Source: JAHCHG01 sp041745765
GTDB taxonomy: Bacteria; Acidobacteriota; Blastocatellia; Pyrinomonadales; Pyrinomonadaceae
Length of the DNA stretch: 64,000 nt
Reading direction: 5' to 3'
NCBI GenBank assembly: GCA_041745765.1
Contig: JBGTIH010000163.1
Span: forward strand, 14,290 to 78,289
Part shown: positions 7,755-15,818 of the stretch, piece by piece
How the letters are laid out: each line of letters begins with the position of its first letter
How positions within the stretch are numbered: position 1 is the stretch's first letter
Position numbers and translations under genes: made by a program
The notes under the pieces: model-generated
What the model saw: only the letters and a program-made list of their open reading frames with translations
What the model was told of the DNA's origin: nothing
Database searches by the model: none

Positions 7755-8627
7755 TTACTGGATCATCTGATCAATGGAAAGCACCAGAATTCCTTCCGCG
7801 CCTTTGTTTTTCAGGCTTTCGACGACTTCCCAGAAATCGTTTTCGTTAATTACGGAATGAACCGAACTCCAGCCCGTTTCCGCCAGAGGCATTACGGTCG
7901 GGCTTTTAATTCCGGGCAGAAGCGCGTTGATTTCCGCCAGTTTTTCATTCGGCGCGTTCAGTAAAATGTATTTGTTTTGTTTGGCAGAATTTACGGCATT
8001 GATGCGGAACAGCAATTTATCTAAAACCCCTTGCAAATCCTCGTCTAAACTGCGGCGTGAGATCAAAACCGCTTCCGAATTTAAAACTGTTTCGACTTCG
8101 CGCAGACCGTTTGTAAAAAGCGTACTGCCCGAACTGACCAGATCGCAAACTGCGTCTGCCAGACCGATTGACGGCGCGATTTCGACCGAACCGCTGATCG
8201 TGTGAATCTCTGTTTGAACATTATTTTCCGCAAAAAAACGGCTTAAAATATTCGGGTAAGTCGTCGCAATTTTTTTGTTCGATAAATCTTGTAAATTCTT
8301 GTATTTAAAAGATTTCGGAACTGCCAAAGACAGACGACATTTGCCAAAGCCGAGTTTTTTAATTATCTCTACCTCGCGCACGTCTTCCGCTAAAACATTT
8401 TCGCCGACGATTCCGATATCGGCGACCGCATCTTCGACGTATTGCGGAATGTCGTCATCGCGCAAAAAGAAGATTTCAAGCGGAAAATTCCGCGCTTCAG
8501 AGCGCAATTTGCCGAGTCCGTTGCTGAAACCGATGCCGCATCTTTTCAGCAGGGAAAGCGAATCTTCGCTCAAGCGTCCTGATTTTTGAAGAGCAATTTT
8601 TAATTTTTTTTCAGTCATTTTAAACAT
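7755..8627 (-). CDS. hisG: ATP phosphoribosyltransferase, long form
   Basis: First and feedback-controlled enzyme of the pathway: PRPP plus ATP to PR-ATP. At 290 residues it is the long, self-sufficient form with a C-terminal ACT-like regulatory domain (about 215-290), so no HisZ is needed. The PRPP-binding region LADAVCDLVSSGSTL lies near residues 158-172. Two in-frame ATGs (8627 and 8618) are possible; neither has a strong ribosome site, and a hairpin ends 6 bases before the first. It is the first structural gene after the histidine leader. Confidence 0.93.
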   Translation of the reverse strand: MFKMTEKKLKIALQKSGRLSEDSLSLLKRCGIGFSNGLGKLRSEARNFPLEIFFLRDDDIPQYVEDAVADIGIVGENVLAEDVREVEIIKKLGFGKCRLSLAVPKSFKYKNLQDLSNKKIATTYPNILSRFFAENNVQTEIHTISGSVEIAPSIGLADAVCDLVSSGSTLFTNGLREVETVLNSEAVLISRRSLDEDLQGVLDKLLFRINAVNSAKQNKYILLNAPNEKLAEINALLPGIKSPTVMPLAETGWSSVHSVINENDFWEVVESLKNKGAEGILVLSIDQMIQ

Positions 8628-8633
8628 AAATAG

Positions 8634-8660
8634 AGCGAAACCTTTTTCAAAGTTCTCGCT
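8634..8660 (-). terminator. Candidate attenuator hairpin before hisG
   Basis: On the minus strand AGCGAGAACTTT and AAGGTTTCGCT form an 11-pair stem with one mismatch and one wobble and a short loop, followed by the weakly T-rich CTATTTATG. It lies between the leader stop and hisG, where an attenuator terminator (or a ribosome-blocking stem) is expected. The T tract is poor, so it might act on translation instead. Confidence 0.4.
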
Positions 8661-8718
8661 TCAAAACTAAATTTTTTACTTGGATTTTTTAAAGTAAGAA
8701 TTAAGTCGGCGCAGAATG

Positions 8719-8772
8719 TCAGTGCCGATGATGATGCAGATGATGATGAATGGTGTTAATTAATTTCAACAT
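8719..8772 (-). CDS. hisL: Histidine leader peptide
   Basis: ATG at 8772 opens the 17-residue frame MLKLINTIHHHLHHHRH and stops at TGA (8719-8721). Seven of the last nine residues are His, six of them in CAT triplets. In enterobacteria HisL has seven consecutive His codons and ribosome stalling there switches the his attenuator. Position 92 bases before hisG, the absence of any other role, and the codon run support the call. No clear Shine-Dalgarno sequence is seen. Confidence 0.85.
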   Translation of the reverse strand: MLKLINTIHHHLHHHRH

Positions 8773-8844
8773 TGCTTGTGTTCTATTTTCAACACATCCT
8801 CAATAATTTTGCAAGTAGAGCCGACAATAATTTACACAGAAAGA

Positions 8845-8873
8845 ATTGTATTAAAACGCTTAAATAGTTTGAA
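8845..8873 (-). promoter_or_regulatory. Candidate promoter of the his operon
   Basis: On the minus strand TTCAAA (8873-8868), 17 bases, TACAAT (8850-8845). The predicted start near 8838 gives a transcript with about 65 bases before the leader ATG and 210 before hisG. A weaker alternative (TTGCAA, 17 bases, TGAAAA) lies nearer the leader. Confidence 0.45.
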
Positions 8874-8902
8874 TTCCAGTAGTTAGAAGCTATTTACAAC
8901 TC

Positions 8903-9052
8903 TTGAGTTCCGCTAGGAACGATATATTTATAGCTAAAAGAGAGCAAATTTTAGCCGAGTTCTGTAGGAACGGCATATTTTTATGCCGTTCCTACAGAAC
9001 TCAATTCATATATTTGACTCTTTTTCTATAAATATCACGCTCCTACGGAGCT
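8903..9052. repeat. Nested double inverted repeat upstream of the his operon
   Basis: The inner stem has 21-base perfect arms, GAGTTCTGTAGGAACGGCAT plus A (8957-8977) and its complement (8982-9002), with a 4-base loop. Outside it, AGTTCCGCTAGGAACG with ATATTTATAG pairs with a diverged complement ending TCCTACGGAGCT. The arms share a TAGGAACG word, so the outer stem looks like an older copy of the inner one. REP-like; it fills most of the gap between the his promoter and the tRNA gene. No tyrosine transposase of the RAYT type is recognised nearby. Confidence 0.75.
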
Positions 9053-9192
9053 AATTTATGATTTTGAACACAGCTTCTTAAAGAAATTTTTTGAAATTTT
9101 CATTATTCAGAAGTTGCATCTGAAAACTTTCTTGTTCAGTGCTTGAAACAAGAAGGGCAAGCCGTGCACTCGCCGTAAGTTGTTGATTTTAA

Positions 9193-9269
<77 letters not shown>

Positions 9270-9415
9270 GAATTTTCTATCGGAAAATGCAAAACGGAAA
9301 ATAATAATTTTTGCACTTTCAACCAAATGAAAAGTTATCTTAAACGAATAAGTTAAGTCAAGCCAATGACATTAAATCATTTTTCGTTTTCCCTTTTTCA
9401 TATTCCTTTTTGCCT

Positions 9416-10198
9416 TTATTTCCCTTTGAAATCCGGTTTTCGTTTTTCTAAAAATGCCGAAACGCCTTCTTCTTTGTCATCGGTCGAAAAACAGATGGCA
9501 AACAAATCAACTTCGCGGCGCAAGCCTTCGTCCAAATTCGAGCGCGAGGCGAATTTTACGGCTTCTTTTGACATTTGCAGGGCAATCGGCGCTTTTTCGG
9601 CGATTTTATTCGCCAGCTCGAAAGTTTTTTCCTCCAAATCTTCCGGCGCAAACACGTGATTGACCAAGCCGAAATCGAGAGCTGTTTTCGCATCAATCAT
9701 ATCGCCCGTCAAGATCATCTCCATCGCTCTGCCTTCGCCGATCAGGCGCGTAAGACGCTGCGTGCCGCCGCCGCCGCACATAATTCCCAAATTTATTTCG
9801 GGTTGTGAAAATCTTGCTTTTTCGCTCGCCACGCGCAGATCGCAAGCAAGCGCGAGTTCGCAGCCGCCGCCCAGACAAAAACCGTTAATCATTGCGATGA
9901 CGGGTTTCGGAAAAGTATCAATCGAGTTAAAAAGCGAACGCGCATTCATTATGTCGCGCTGCGCTGCGGCGGATTTTCCGGCAAATTCCGAAATGTCCGC
10001 GCCGGCGACGAAAGATTTTTCGCCCGAACCTGTAATGACCACGACGCGAATTTCCGTATCGTTTCGTAGTTCGTCCAGAGCGGAAATGCCTTCTTCGTGG
10101 ACTTTTGAACTCAAAGCGTTAAGTTTATCGGGGCGATTAATAGTTATAATGGCAACTTTGCCGCGTTTCTCAATCAGGATTGTTTCGTAATTTGACAT
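9416..10198 (-). CDS. Enoyl-CoA hydratase/isomerase family protein
   Basis: Crotonase-fold protein of 260 residues, acting on CoA thioesters, most likely hydrating short-chain 2-enoyl-CoA in beta-oxidation or related pathways. The oxyanion-hole motifs AGADI (65-69) and FCLGGGCELALACD (107-120) are present, with both catalytic glutamates Glu114 and Glu134 (SQPEINLGI). That pair is the signature of a true hydratase. The start giving MSNYETI is preferred; ten further upstream residues are in frame but atypical. It is a lone gene, so the substrate is unknown. Confidence 0.9.
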   Translation of the reverse strand: MSNYETILIEKRGKVAIITINRPDKLNALSSKVHEEGISALDELRNDTEIRVVVITGSGEKSFVAGADISEFAGKSAAAQRDIMNARSLFNSIDTFPKPVIAMINGFCLGGGCELALACDLRVASEKARFSQPEINLGIMCGGGGTQRLTRLIGEGRAMEMILTGDMIDAKTALDFGLVNHVFAPEDLEEKTFELANKIAEKAPIALQMSKEAVKFASRSNLDEGLRREVDLFAICFSTDDKEEGVSAFLEKRKPDFKGK

Positions 10199-10301
10199 AG
10201 ATTTTTTTACGCAATAACTCCCATACAATTTAATTGCTTGAATAATTTGATTTTATTTGTTGAATTTTATGAAAAACAAGTGGTTAAAACAAACCTGGAT
10301 T

Positions 10302-10682
10302 TTACAATTCATCGTCATCTTCGGCAGAATGATCGTCGGCAACCCAAGCGACAAAAAGCCGTAGCCAATTGTCTTTCGGTTCAATAATGGCAACACCGAT
10401 TCGCATTGCGCCGTAGGAAGCGGGCGAAGTTCGCATAACTTTCGCTTTAACTTCGACCGGAACACCATCGGGGCGATGCGAACGCAAATAAAGACTTTCG
10501 CCGCTTTCGACTTTTTGATTCAGATGGAAAAGAGTTCCGGTAGTTGAAATATCATCGGTTTCAGTCGGCTCGCTCCAAGCCGCGCCATCGGTTGTGCGTC
10601 CTGAAACGACAATCGGCAGACGCAAAGCCATTCTCAGAGCAAAGCGTTTTTCATCAAATTGAGCTTGTGTGTTGGTTGACAT
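10302..10682 (-). CDS. PilZ-domain protein (candidate c-di-GMP binder)
   Basis: 126 residues that are almost entirely one PilZ domain. It has the c-di-GMP-binding RxxxR (Arg13, Arg17) and D-x-S-x-x-G (Asp44, Ser46, Gly49) motifs in the correct order, followed by beta-barrel strands and an acidic tail (EDDDEL). PilZ proteins bind cyclic di-GMP and relay it to motility, exopolysaccharide synthesis or transcription. There is no fused effector, so the partner is unknown; the window's large polysaccharide locus is one possible target but is 16 kb away. Confidence 0.75.
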   Translation of the reverse strand: MSTNTQAQFDEKRFALRMALRLPIVVSGRTTDGAAWSEPTETDDISTTGTLFHLNQKVESGESLYLRSHRPDGVPVEVKAKVMRTSPASYGAMRIGVAIIEPKDNWLRLFVAWVADDHSAEDDDEL

Positions 10683-10777
10683 ACTAAGTCTAAAAAATAA
10701 AAACAGTTTAACACGAAATTTTATTAAAGATATTTTTTTTGTGCTTGATTCTTGGTAAAACAGGAATAAATCTTACA

Positions 10778-10851
10778 CTTTATAAGATAACTATCTGAAA
10801 CCTTCCTAATACTTATTCGACTAACGTGTTGTTTGATAGTTATACTATAAG
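10778..10851. promoter_or_regulatory. Inverted repeat in the trxB upstream region
   Basis: CTTTATAAGATAACTATC (10778-10795) and GATAGTTATACTATAAG (10835-10851) are near-complementary arms 39 bases apart. The right arm contains TATACT, a possible -10 box. It may be an operator or a transcript hairpin; the -35 box is not convincing. Confidence 0.35.
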
Positions 10852-10922
10852 CATTAGTGAAAATGCTATTCATTTTATTTATTTTTTGATTTTTTTATTG
10901 AAAAGGAGATTTTTTTAATTTT

Positions 10923-11933
10923 ATGTCGCAAACAGAAACTTATCGGAAAGTGGTTATTTTAGGTTCGGGACCGGCGGGTTTGACCGCCGCAATCTATGCT
11001 TCGAGAGCGCAACTCGAACCTTTAGTTATCGAAGGACCACAGCCCGGCGGACAGTTGACGATTACGACCGATGTCGAAAATTATCCGGGTTTTGCCGATG
11101 GAATTATGGGACCGGAATTGATGGTTCAGTTTCGCGGACAGGCAGAGCGGTTCGGAACGGAATTTTTAGGCACCTGGATTGATAAAGTTGACTTATCGAA
11201 ACGTCCGTTCACGCTCTACGGCAAAGAGAGCGAAGACAGCGAAGAAATTACGCAGATAATCAAAGCCGAAACCTTGATTATCTCAACCGGAGCTTCGGCA
11301 AAATGGCTCGGAGTTCCGGGCGAAGACCCCGTTCCGAACGGTTTGGGCGGAAACGGCGTTTCGGCGTGCGCGACGTGCGACGGTTTTTTCTTTCGCGGCA
11401 AAGACGTTGTCATTGTCGGCGGCGGCGATACGGCGATGGAGGAAGCGATGTTCTTAACGCGGTTTGCTTCAAAAGTTACGATCATTCACCGGCGCGACGA
11501 ATTTCGTGCGTCGAAAATTATGCAGGAACGAGTTTTTGCCAATGAAAAAATCGAAATTATGTGGAATACCGGAATTAAAGAAATTCTCGGTTCGCAGGAA
11601 GAAGGCGTAACGGGCATAAAGATTTTCAACGCTCAAACCGGCGAAGAAAGTATTTTCCCGACGCAAGGCGTTTTCATTGCTATCGGACATAAACCGAATA
11701 CTGATTTATTCAAAGATTGGCTCGATATGGATGACGTCGGCTACATCAAAACCGAAGGGCGCACGATGAAAACCAAAATTCCCGGCGTTTTCGCGTCCGG
11801 CGACGCGCAGGATTCTTATTACCGCCAAGCCGTAACCGCCGCCGGAACAGGTTGTATGGCGGCGATTGATGCCGAAAGATTTCTGGTCGAACACGGCGAA
11901 AAAGAACAAACAGAAACAGCGACGAACTGGTAA
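10923..11933 (+). CDS. trxB: Thioredoxin reductase
   Basis: FAD/NADPH flavoenzyme that reduces thioredoxin. FAD site GSGPAG (14-19), redox-active CATC (Cys149, Cys152), NADPH site GGGDTA (167-172), and C-terminal SGD FAD motif. 336 residues, slightly longer than E. coli TrxB. A strong AAAGGAGA ribosome site precedes the ATG. Downstream lies an inverted repeat and then a minus-strand thioredoxin-fold protein. Confidence 0.95.
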   Translation: MSQTETYRKVVILGSGPAGLTAAIYASRAQLEPLVIEGPQPGGQLTITTDVENYPGFADGIMGPELMVQFRGQAERFGTEFLGTWIDKVDLSKRPFTLYGKESEDSEEITQIIKAETLIISTGASAKWLGVPGEDPVPNGLGGNGVSACATCDGFFFRGKDVVIVGGGDTAMEEAMFLTRFASKVTIIHRRDEFRASKIMQERVFANEKIEIMWNTGIKEILGSQEEGVTGIKIFNAQTGEESIFPTQGVFIAIGHKPNTDLFKDWLDMDDVGYIKTEGRTMKTKIPGVFASGDAQDSYYRQAVTAAGTGCMAAIDAERFLVEHGEKEQTETATNW

Positions 11934-11974
11934 GATTGAAATAAACGAAACTTAATTCGACGCGTGTCAGATTA

Positions 11975-12070
11975 AAAATCAGCCGCAGATGAACGCGGAT
12001 AAATCAGTTAAAACTGTTAAATTTAGAGAAAAAATCAGCGTTCATCGGCGTTCATCCGCGGCTAATTTTC
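11975..12070. repeat. Inverted repeat between trxB and the thioredoxin-fold gene
   Basis: Left arm AGCCGCAGATGAACGCGGAT (11981-12000). The right arm (about 12034-12068) reads GCGTTCATCGGCGTTCATCC, then GCGGCT. The right arm carries the GATGAACGC word twice, the left arm once. It sits between convergent genes, where it could serve as a two-way terminator although no T run follows either arm. Confidence 0.65.
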
Positions 12071-12130
12071 TTGATTTTCAACTTTCAAAGTTAGTCTATT
12101 AAAATTCCGGCTTTTTTCTTTGTTATCTGC

Positions 12131-12790
12131 TCAAGGTTTTTGAAATTCGGCGGTTTTGCCGTCGTCACAGGCTTCGATGGTTTTGTTTGCAGTTTCGGCT
12201 TTAGATTCTTCGGCAGACAAGCCCAGTTTTTGGCGGACAAATTGTTCCGCTTCGGCTTCAATCAATTCACCGTTGGCGATGTAGGCTTTTTTGGCTAAAA
12301 CATCGCCCTTTTTCTCTAATGCCGCCGGCTCGAGAAAAATATTCCAGGGCGAACCCCAATTGCGCGTATCGCCCGCTTCTCTGCGGTATTCATAATGCAG
12401 AGTTTTCAGTTTCGCGGCTTGGCTGTCGGATTCAAAAACGACCGGAAACGTGATCTTAAAATTATCAATACTGGATTTCATCGCCGCCACCGTATCATAT
12501 TCGCCGACTCCAACCACCTCAAAACCGTCTTTTTTATATTTTTCGTAAAGTTTCTGCACGAAAGGAGCTTCGTGTTTCCAATTCGGACACCACGGCGCGA
12601 AATAAACGACAAGAACGAGTTTTTTGTCTTGAGCGAGTTCGCGCAAATTCAATTCCTGATTATCGCGGATGCTTTTATACGTCCAATCTTTATATTTTAA
12701 TTTTTTCTCCTGAATCGGGGCTTGCTCGGTTTGCGCGAATGCCAGAGCAGGAATCATCAACAAAATCGCCAATGTCAAAAAAAACTTCAT
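12131..12790 (-). CDS. Exported thioredoxin-fold (TlpA/AhpC-like) protein lacking the second active-site Cys
   Basis: 219 residues with a signal peptide (MKFFLTLAILLMIPALAFA, cleavage near 19-20) and a thioredoxin fold at about 45-190. The redox motif WCxxC is here WCPNW (67-71), so only Cys68 remains. Another Cys (in EACDDG) lies near the C-terminus. TlpA-like proteins act in the periplasm on disulphides. With a single active Cys this one may work through a mixed disulphide, use the distal Cys, or have lost redox function. Downstream of convergent trxB. Confidence 0.75.
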   Translation of the reverse strand: MKFFLTLAILLMIPALAFAQTEQAPIQEKKLKYKDWTYKSIRDNQELNLRELAQDKKLVLVVYFAPWCPNWKHEAPFVQKLYEKYKKDGFEVVGVGEYDTVAAMKSSIDNFKITFPVVFESDSQAAKLKTLHYEYRREAGDTRNWGSPWNIFLEPAALEKKGDVLAKKAYIANGELIEAEAEQFVRQKLGLSAEESKAETANKTIEACDDGKTAEFQKP

Positions 12791-13032
12791 ATCAAATAAA
12801 ACTCCTTATATTTGTAGAGATTAAACTTTTGGATGCCGAAAAACAAGAAAAAGCGGTAAATTAAAAATTATTTTTCTTCCCGTAAATGATCTGAATAATT
12901 TTGCATTTAAAAACAAAAAAGCGGAACAGATAAAGGGGATTTAAGGTAGTTTTATGAAAAAACAATACAAAGATTTATTTCTCACAAAATCAGTTAAATT
13001 ATCTGTCCCGTTTTATATGACGTTAAATGAAA

Positions 13033-14097
13033 TCAGTTTTTGCCCCAAAATCCGATTCTTTTTTGAACAAGCGATTCAACATTGACCGGTACATTTTCCG
13101 CTCGCGCCTTGCGGATGAAATCAGCGTCAATCTTGAAAATGCGTAGTTTTGTCGCTTGTTCGACCGTAAGATTCGATAAACCTTCGCCCTGCATTTCTCT
13201 GATGAATTCGGGCGTAACTTTGAAAATTCTCAATTTTACGGCTTCTTCGGCGGAAATATCGGTAAAGCCAGCTGCCCGCATCTCGCGCAGATATTCGGGC
13301 GAAATTTTGAAAATGCGGAATTTAACCAAATCTTCGAGCGAATTTTTCGAATAGCCCATCGCGGCGACCTGACGGGCAAAATCGGCATCGATTTTGAAAA
13401 TACGCGCTTTAATAAGGTCTTCCATATCGAGATTCGGAAAACCGATCGAATTCATTTCGCTAGCAAATTCCGGCGTGATCTTGAAAATTTTTGCTTTGAA
13501 AACATCATCGAACCCGAGTTCTTTAAAACCCATTGATCTGACCTGATCGACGAATGAAGCGGTTATGTCAAGCGTCGTCGAAGCAAAGAGTTTTTCGATG
13601 CTAAGTCCTGAAAATCCGCGGCTTTCCATCGCCGAAATAAAACTTGCATTCGGCGTAAAGCGGAAAGTTCCCGAACCTTTTTCGTTTTGAAACGCGCCTT
13701 CGCATTCGATTGTTCCGGCTTCGCGGGCGATTCTGAAACTCACGTTAGAATTCGCGCTCTCGACCTGCGCTCTCGATAAACCCTGCAAATCTGCGTAAGC
13801 GAAACTCATTCCTTGATTATTTCTGCTGCCTTTCGACGTTTCATAACGAAAATTCAAGTGAATCTTATTCGGATCGGCTTTTTCTTTCCAATCGTTTCCG
13901 ATTTCCGCTTCGACATCTGCATTTATGCCGTTGATTTTATCAACGCTTTTATGCTTGTTGATTACCTTTAAATCGTTGTAATTATTAGCTTTCCACGTTC
14001 CGGTAAGCGTATTTTGAGCGACGATTATATACGAACCGATCACAATGACAATAAAAACGCCGACAGAGCGCATAAATATTTGAATAAATTTTTCCAT
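13033..14097 (-). CDS. Membrane-anchored or secreted protein with tandem 29-residue repeats
   Basis: 354 residues. It begins with a hydrophobic segment (about 10-26, anchor or signal peptide), then a beta-rich region (30-150). Residues 160-350 hold six to seven tandem repeats of 29 residues with the core (K/R)xRIFKI(T/D)(P/A)(E/D)F and an M-G-F/Y turn. Such repeats occur in proteins linked to BlaR1-like peptidases and beta-lactamase-type regulation; the function is not established. The ATG at 14097 is chosen for its GGAGA ribosome site; an upstream in-frame start has none. Confidence 0.75.
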   Translation of the reverse strand: MEKFIQIFMRSVGVFIVIVIGSYIIVAQNTLTGTWKANNYNDLKVINKHKSVDKINGINADVEAEIGNDWKEKADPNKIHLNFRYETSKGSRNNQGMSFAYADLQGLSRAQVESANSNVSFRIAREAGTIECEGAFQNEKGSGTFRFTPNASFISAMESRGFSGLSIEKLFASTTLDITASFVDQVRSMGFKELGFDDVFKAKIFKITPEFASEMNSIGFPNLDMEDLIKARIFKIDADFARQVAAMGYSKNSLEDLVKFRIFKISPEYLREMRAAGFTDISAEEAVKLRIFKVTPEFIREMQGEGLSNLTVEQATKLRIFKIDADFIRKARAENVPVNVESLVQKRIGFWGKN

Positions 14098-14180
14098 AAA
14101 ATAATCTCCTAAAAATTTTTGTTTGGGATTTTGCCCTTCTGTTGAGATAAACACCGCGTCAGTAAATTTTGTGACAAAAA

Positions 14181-14324
14181 GTCAGAACCACCTGCGTAAG
14201 CGGGTGATGAAACCTACATTTCAAGTCAATTTTGAATTTATTGTTTGTCCACCCCCTTACGCAGATGGTTCTGACAAGAATTTATTGTTTGCCCACCCGC
14301 TTACGCAGGTGGTTCTGACAAGAG
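14181..14324. repeat. Three copies of a CAGAACCACCTGCGTAAGCGGG repeat
   Basis: One copy (14181-14207) reads forward, and two direct copies with a 44-base period (about 14241-14280 and 14285-14324) read in the opposite sense. Together they can fold as alternative hairpins. The stop codon and final residues (SEPPA) of the GNAT gene are inside the last copy. Confidence 0.8.
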
Positions 14325-14780
14325 TTTGAAGGCTTCGACGGTAAATTTTAAGTGACGTTCGGATTCGTCAATGAGCGCGCCGTGTTTTTTGTAGAAATTT
14401 ATTGCCGGAGTGTTCCAATCGAGAACCTGAAAATCCATCCGCACCGCGCCTTTTTCTTTGCCGATGCGGGCGATTTCCCTGAGCATCTTTTCGCCGAGTC
14501 CTGCTTTTCGATATTTTTCGGTGATGTAAATATCTTCTAAATAAACGCTTTTTTGTCCGCGAAAGCTCGAAAAATACGGAAAGAAAATCGCAAAAGCAAT
14601 CGGCGTTTCATCATCAAAAGCGATCAAACTTTCGACAAAAGCATTTTCGCCGAACATCGCTTCATTCAAACTTTCTTCCGTAACTTCCAAAGAATGCGCC
14701 AAATTTTCAAACTCGGCAAATTCGCGCATCAATTCGATAATTTGCGGAATGTCTTCAATTTCGGCTTTTTTAATTTTCAT
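14301..14780 (-). CDS. GNAT-family N-acetyltransferase (diamine acetyltransferase-like)
   Basis: 159 residues with the GNAT fold; acetyl-CoA loop RKAGLGEKML near 97-106 and the downstream NTPAINFYKKHGA helix (about 130-142). The N-terminal half (ELMREFAEFE, FPYFSSFRGQKSVYLEDIYI) resembles spermidine/spermine and thialysine acetyltransferases, so polyamines or lysine analogues are plausible substrates. The last five residues, SEPPA, come from an intergenic repeat. It overlaps the upstream membrane-protein gene by 11 bases. Confidence 0.82.
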   Translation of the reverse strand: MKIKKAEIEDIPQIIELMREFAEFENLAHSLEVTEESLNEAMFGENAFVESLIAFDDETPIAFAIFFPYFSSFRGQKSVYLEDIYITEKYRKAGLGEKMLREIARIGKEKGAVRMDFQVLDWNTPAINFYKKHGALIDESERHLKFTVEAFKLLSEPPA

Positions 14781-15459
14781 CTTTAATTTTTTTAGGCTTT
14801 TCCCAAGCCTTTGCGATCAATACAAGATAAATTATAAAAAGAATTGGCGAGAGAAAAATGGCAAAAAATAAAATCACAATTAAAACGCTGTAAGCCGAAT
14901 CATTCGGCGAAGGCTCGGTAATTCCGCCCATTACGTTAAAAACCACTCTTTCCAGATTAAGTGTAACCAAACCAAGCACGATCAAGCCGAGCGGCAAAAA
15001 AGTCGCGGTAACAGCGGAAAGCCAATTCATCGCAAAAAATCGCCGCAAAGCAAAAAGCAGCAACGCCACGCGCCACGAAGCAACAATCAATAAAAACCAG
15101 GCGTTTATCGCATTTGCCGTTTTCATTTCGACAAACTTTTCAACCGGAATCGCATATAAAATCGCCGGCGGCGAAACGAGCGAAATAAATGTCAAAACGC
15201 GAAAATACGACCAATCTTTAGCTTTCAGCGGTGCGATAAAAAACAGCAAAAAAATTGCCAATACAAAAATATAAACCACCGAACCAACGCCCAGGTGCTG
15301 CAAAAATTCGGCTTTCGGATTATCCCAATATCTTCCGATTCCGACCAACCATGTGCAAACAAGTCCGAAGATCAGATGTTTATAACCAAATACCAGAAAC
15401 TCTTCCCGCGTTAAGCGAAATGTCAGTAAACGGAAAGTGTCTTTGACTACTTCAAGCAT
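14770..15459 (-). CDS. Polytopic membrane protein, Yip1-like
   Basis: 229 residues with five to six hydrophobic segments (about 25-40, 58-75, 85-105, 115-135, 145-170, 195-222), arranged like the Yip1 domain found in many small bacterial membrane proteins. Function unknown. It is translationally coupled to the following GNAT gene and lies 24 bases after a PemK-like gene. Confidence 0.6.
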   Translation of the reverse strand: MLEVVKDTFRLLTFRLTREEFLVFGYKHLIFGLVCTWLVGIGRYWDNPKAEFLQHLGVGSVVYIFVLAIFLLFFIAPLKAKDWSYFRVLTFISLVSPPAILYAIPVEKFVEMKTANAINAWFLLIVASWRVALLLFALRRFFAMNWLSAVTATFLPLGLIVLGLVTLNLERVVFNVMGGITEPSPNDSAYSVLIVILFFAIFLSPILFIIYLVLIAKAWEKPKKIKDEN

Positions 15460-15482
15460 TTGATTTTGATAGCTTTGAGTTA

Positions 15483-15818
15483 TTATTTCAATAGATGATC
15501 GCTTAAATTTTGCAATAATTTTTTGTGTCTATCTTCAGAAATCGAACCGATTGAACCGATAATCTGATTGCGCGGTAAAACCAACAGAAAGCCGAGCCGA
15601 ATAAGCGAATCGGTTTCTAGACCGCTCATATCGAAATCTTCGTCGGTTTCAGAAATAATTTCATCAAAATCTTCAACCTTTTGCCGAAGTTGTGTGCTGA
15701 TTCCGCAGATGAGAAAATCCCGAAATGGCGGCATTTCGCGCAAAATTAAAGCCGGGCGGCGTTTCATACTTCCGTTAGATTGCGGAAAATTTGCAATAAT
15801 AATCTCAGCTTCCTTCAT
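15483..15818 (-). CDS. PemK/MazF-family toxin (putative mRNA interferase)
   Basis: 111 residues beginning with the PemK pattern: IIANFP, then KRRPALIL (18-25) and later the ISTQLRQ and SLIRLGFLLVLPRNQI strands of the MazF-like barrel. Members cleave mRNA at short sequences. It overlaps the upstream small gene by 14 bases, the arrangement expected of a toxin following its antitoxin. The family call is good; toxicity is inferred. Confidence 0.75.
   Translation of the reverse strand: MKEAEIIIANFPQSNGSMKRRPALILREMPPFRDFLICGISTQLRQKVEDFDEIISETDEDFDMSGLETDSLIRLGFLLVLPRNQIIGSIGSISEDRHKKLLQNLSDHLLK

Noticed and set aside
10302..10682. Reading the protein as a transcription factor
   Set aside because: The RxxxR and DxSxxG motifs fit a PilZ domain, and no helix-turn-helix pattern is seen.
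12953..13069. Short plus-strand frame beginning MKKQYKDLF between two minus-strand genes
   Set aside because: Its sequence is part of an inverted repeat (AGCGGAACAGATAA with TTATCTGTCCCG) and it runs into the neighbouring gene; no ribosome site.
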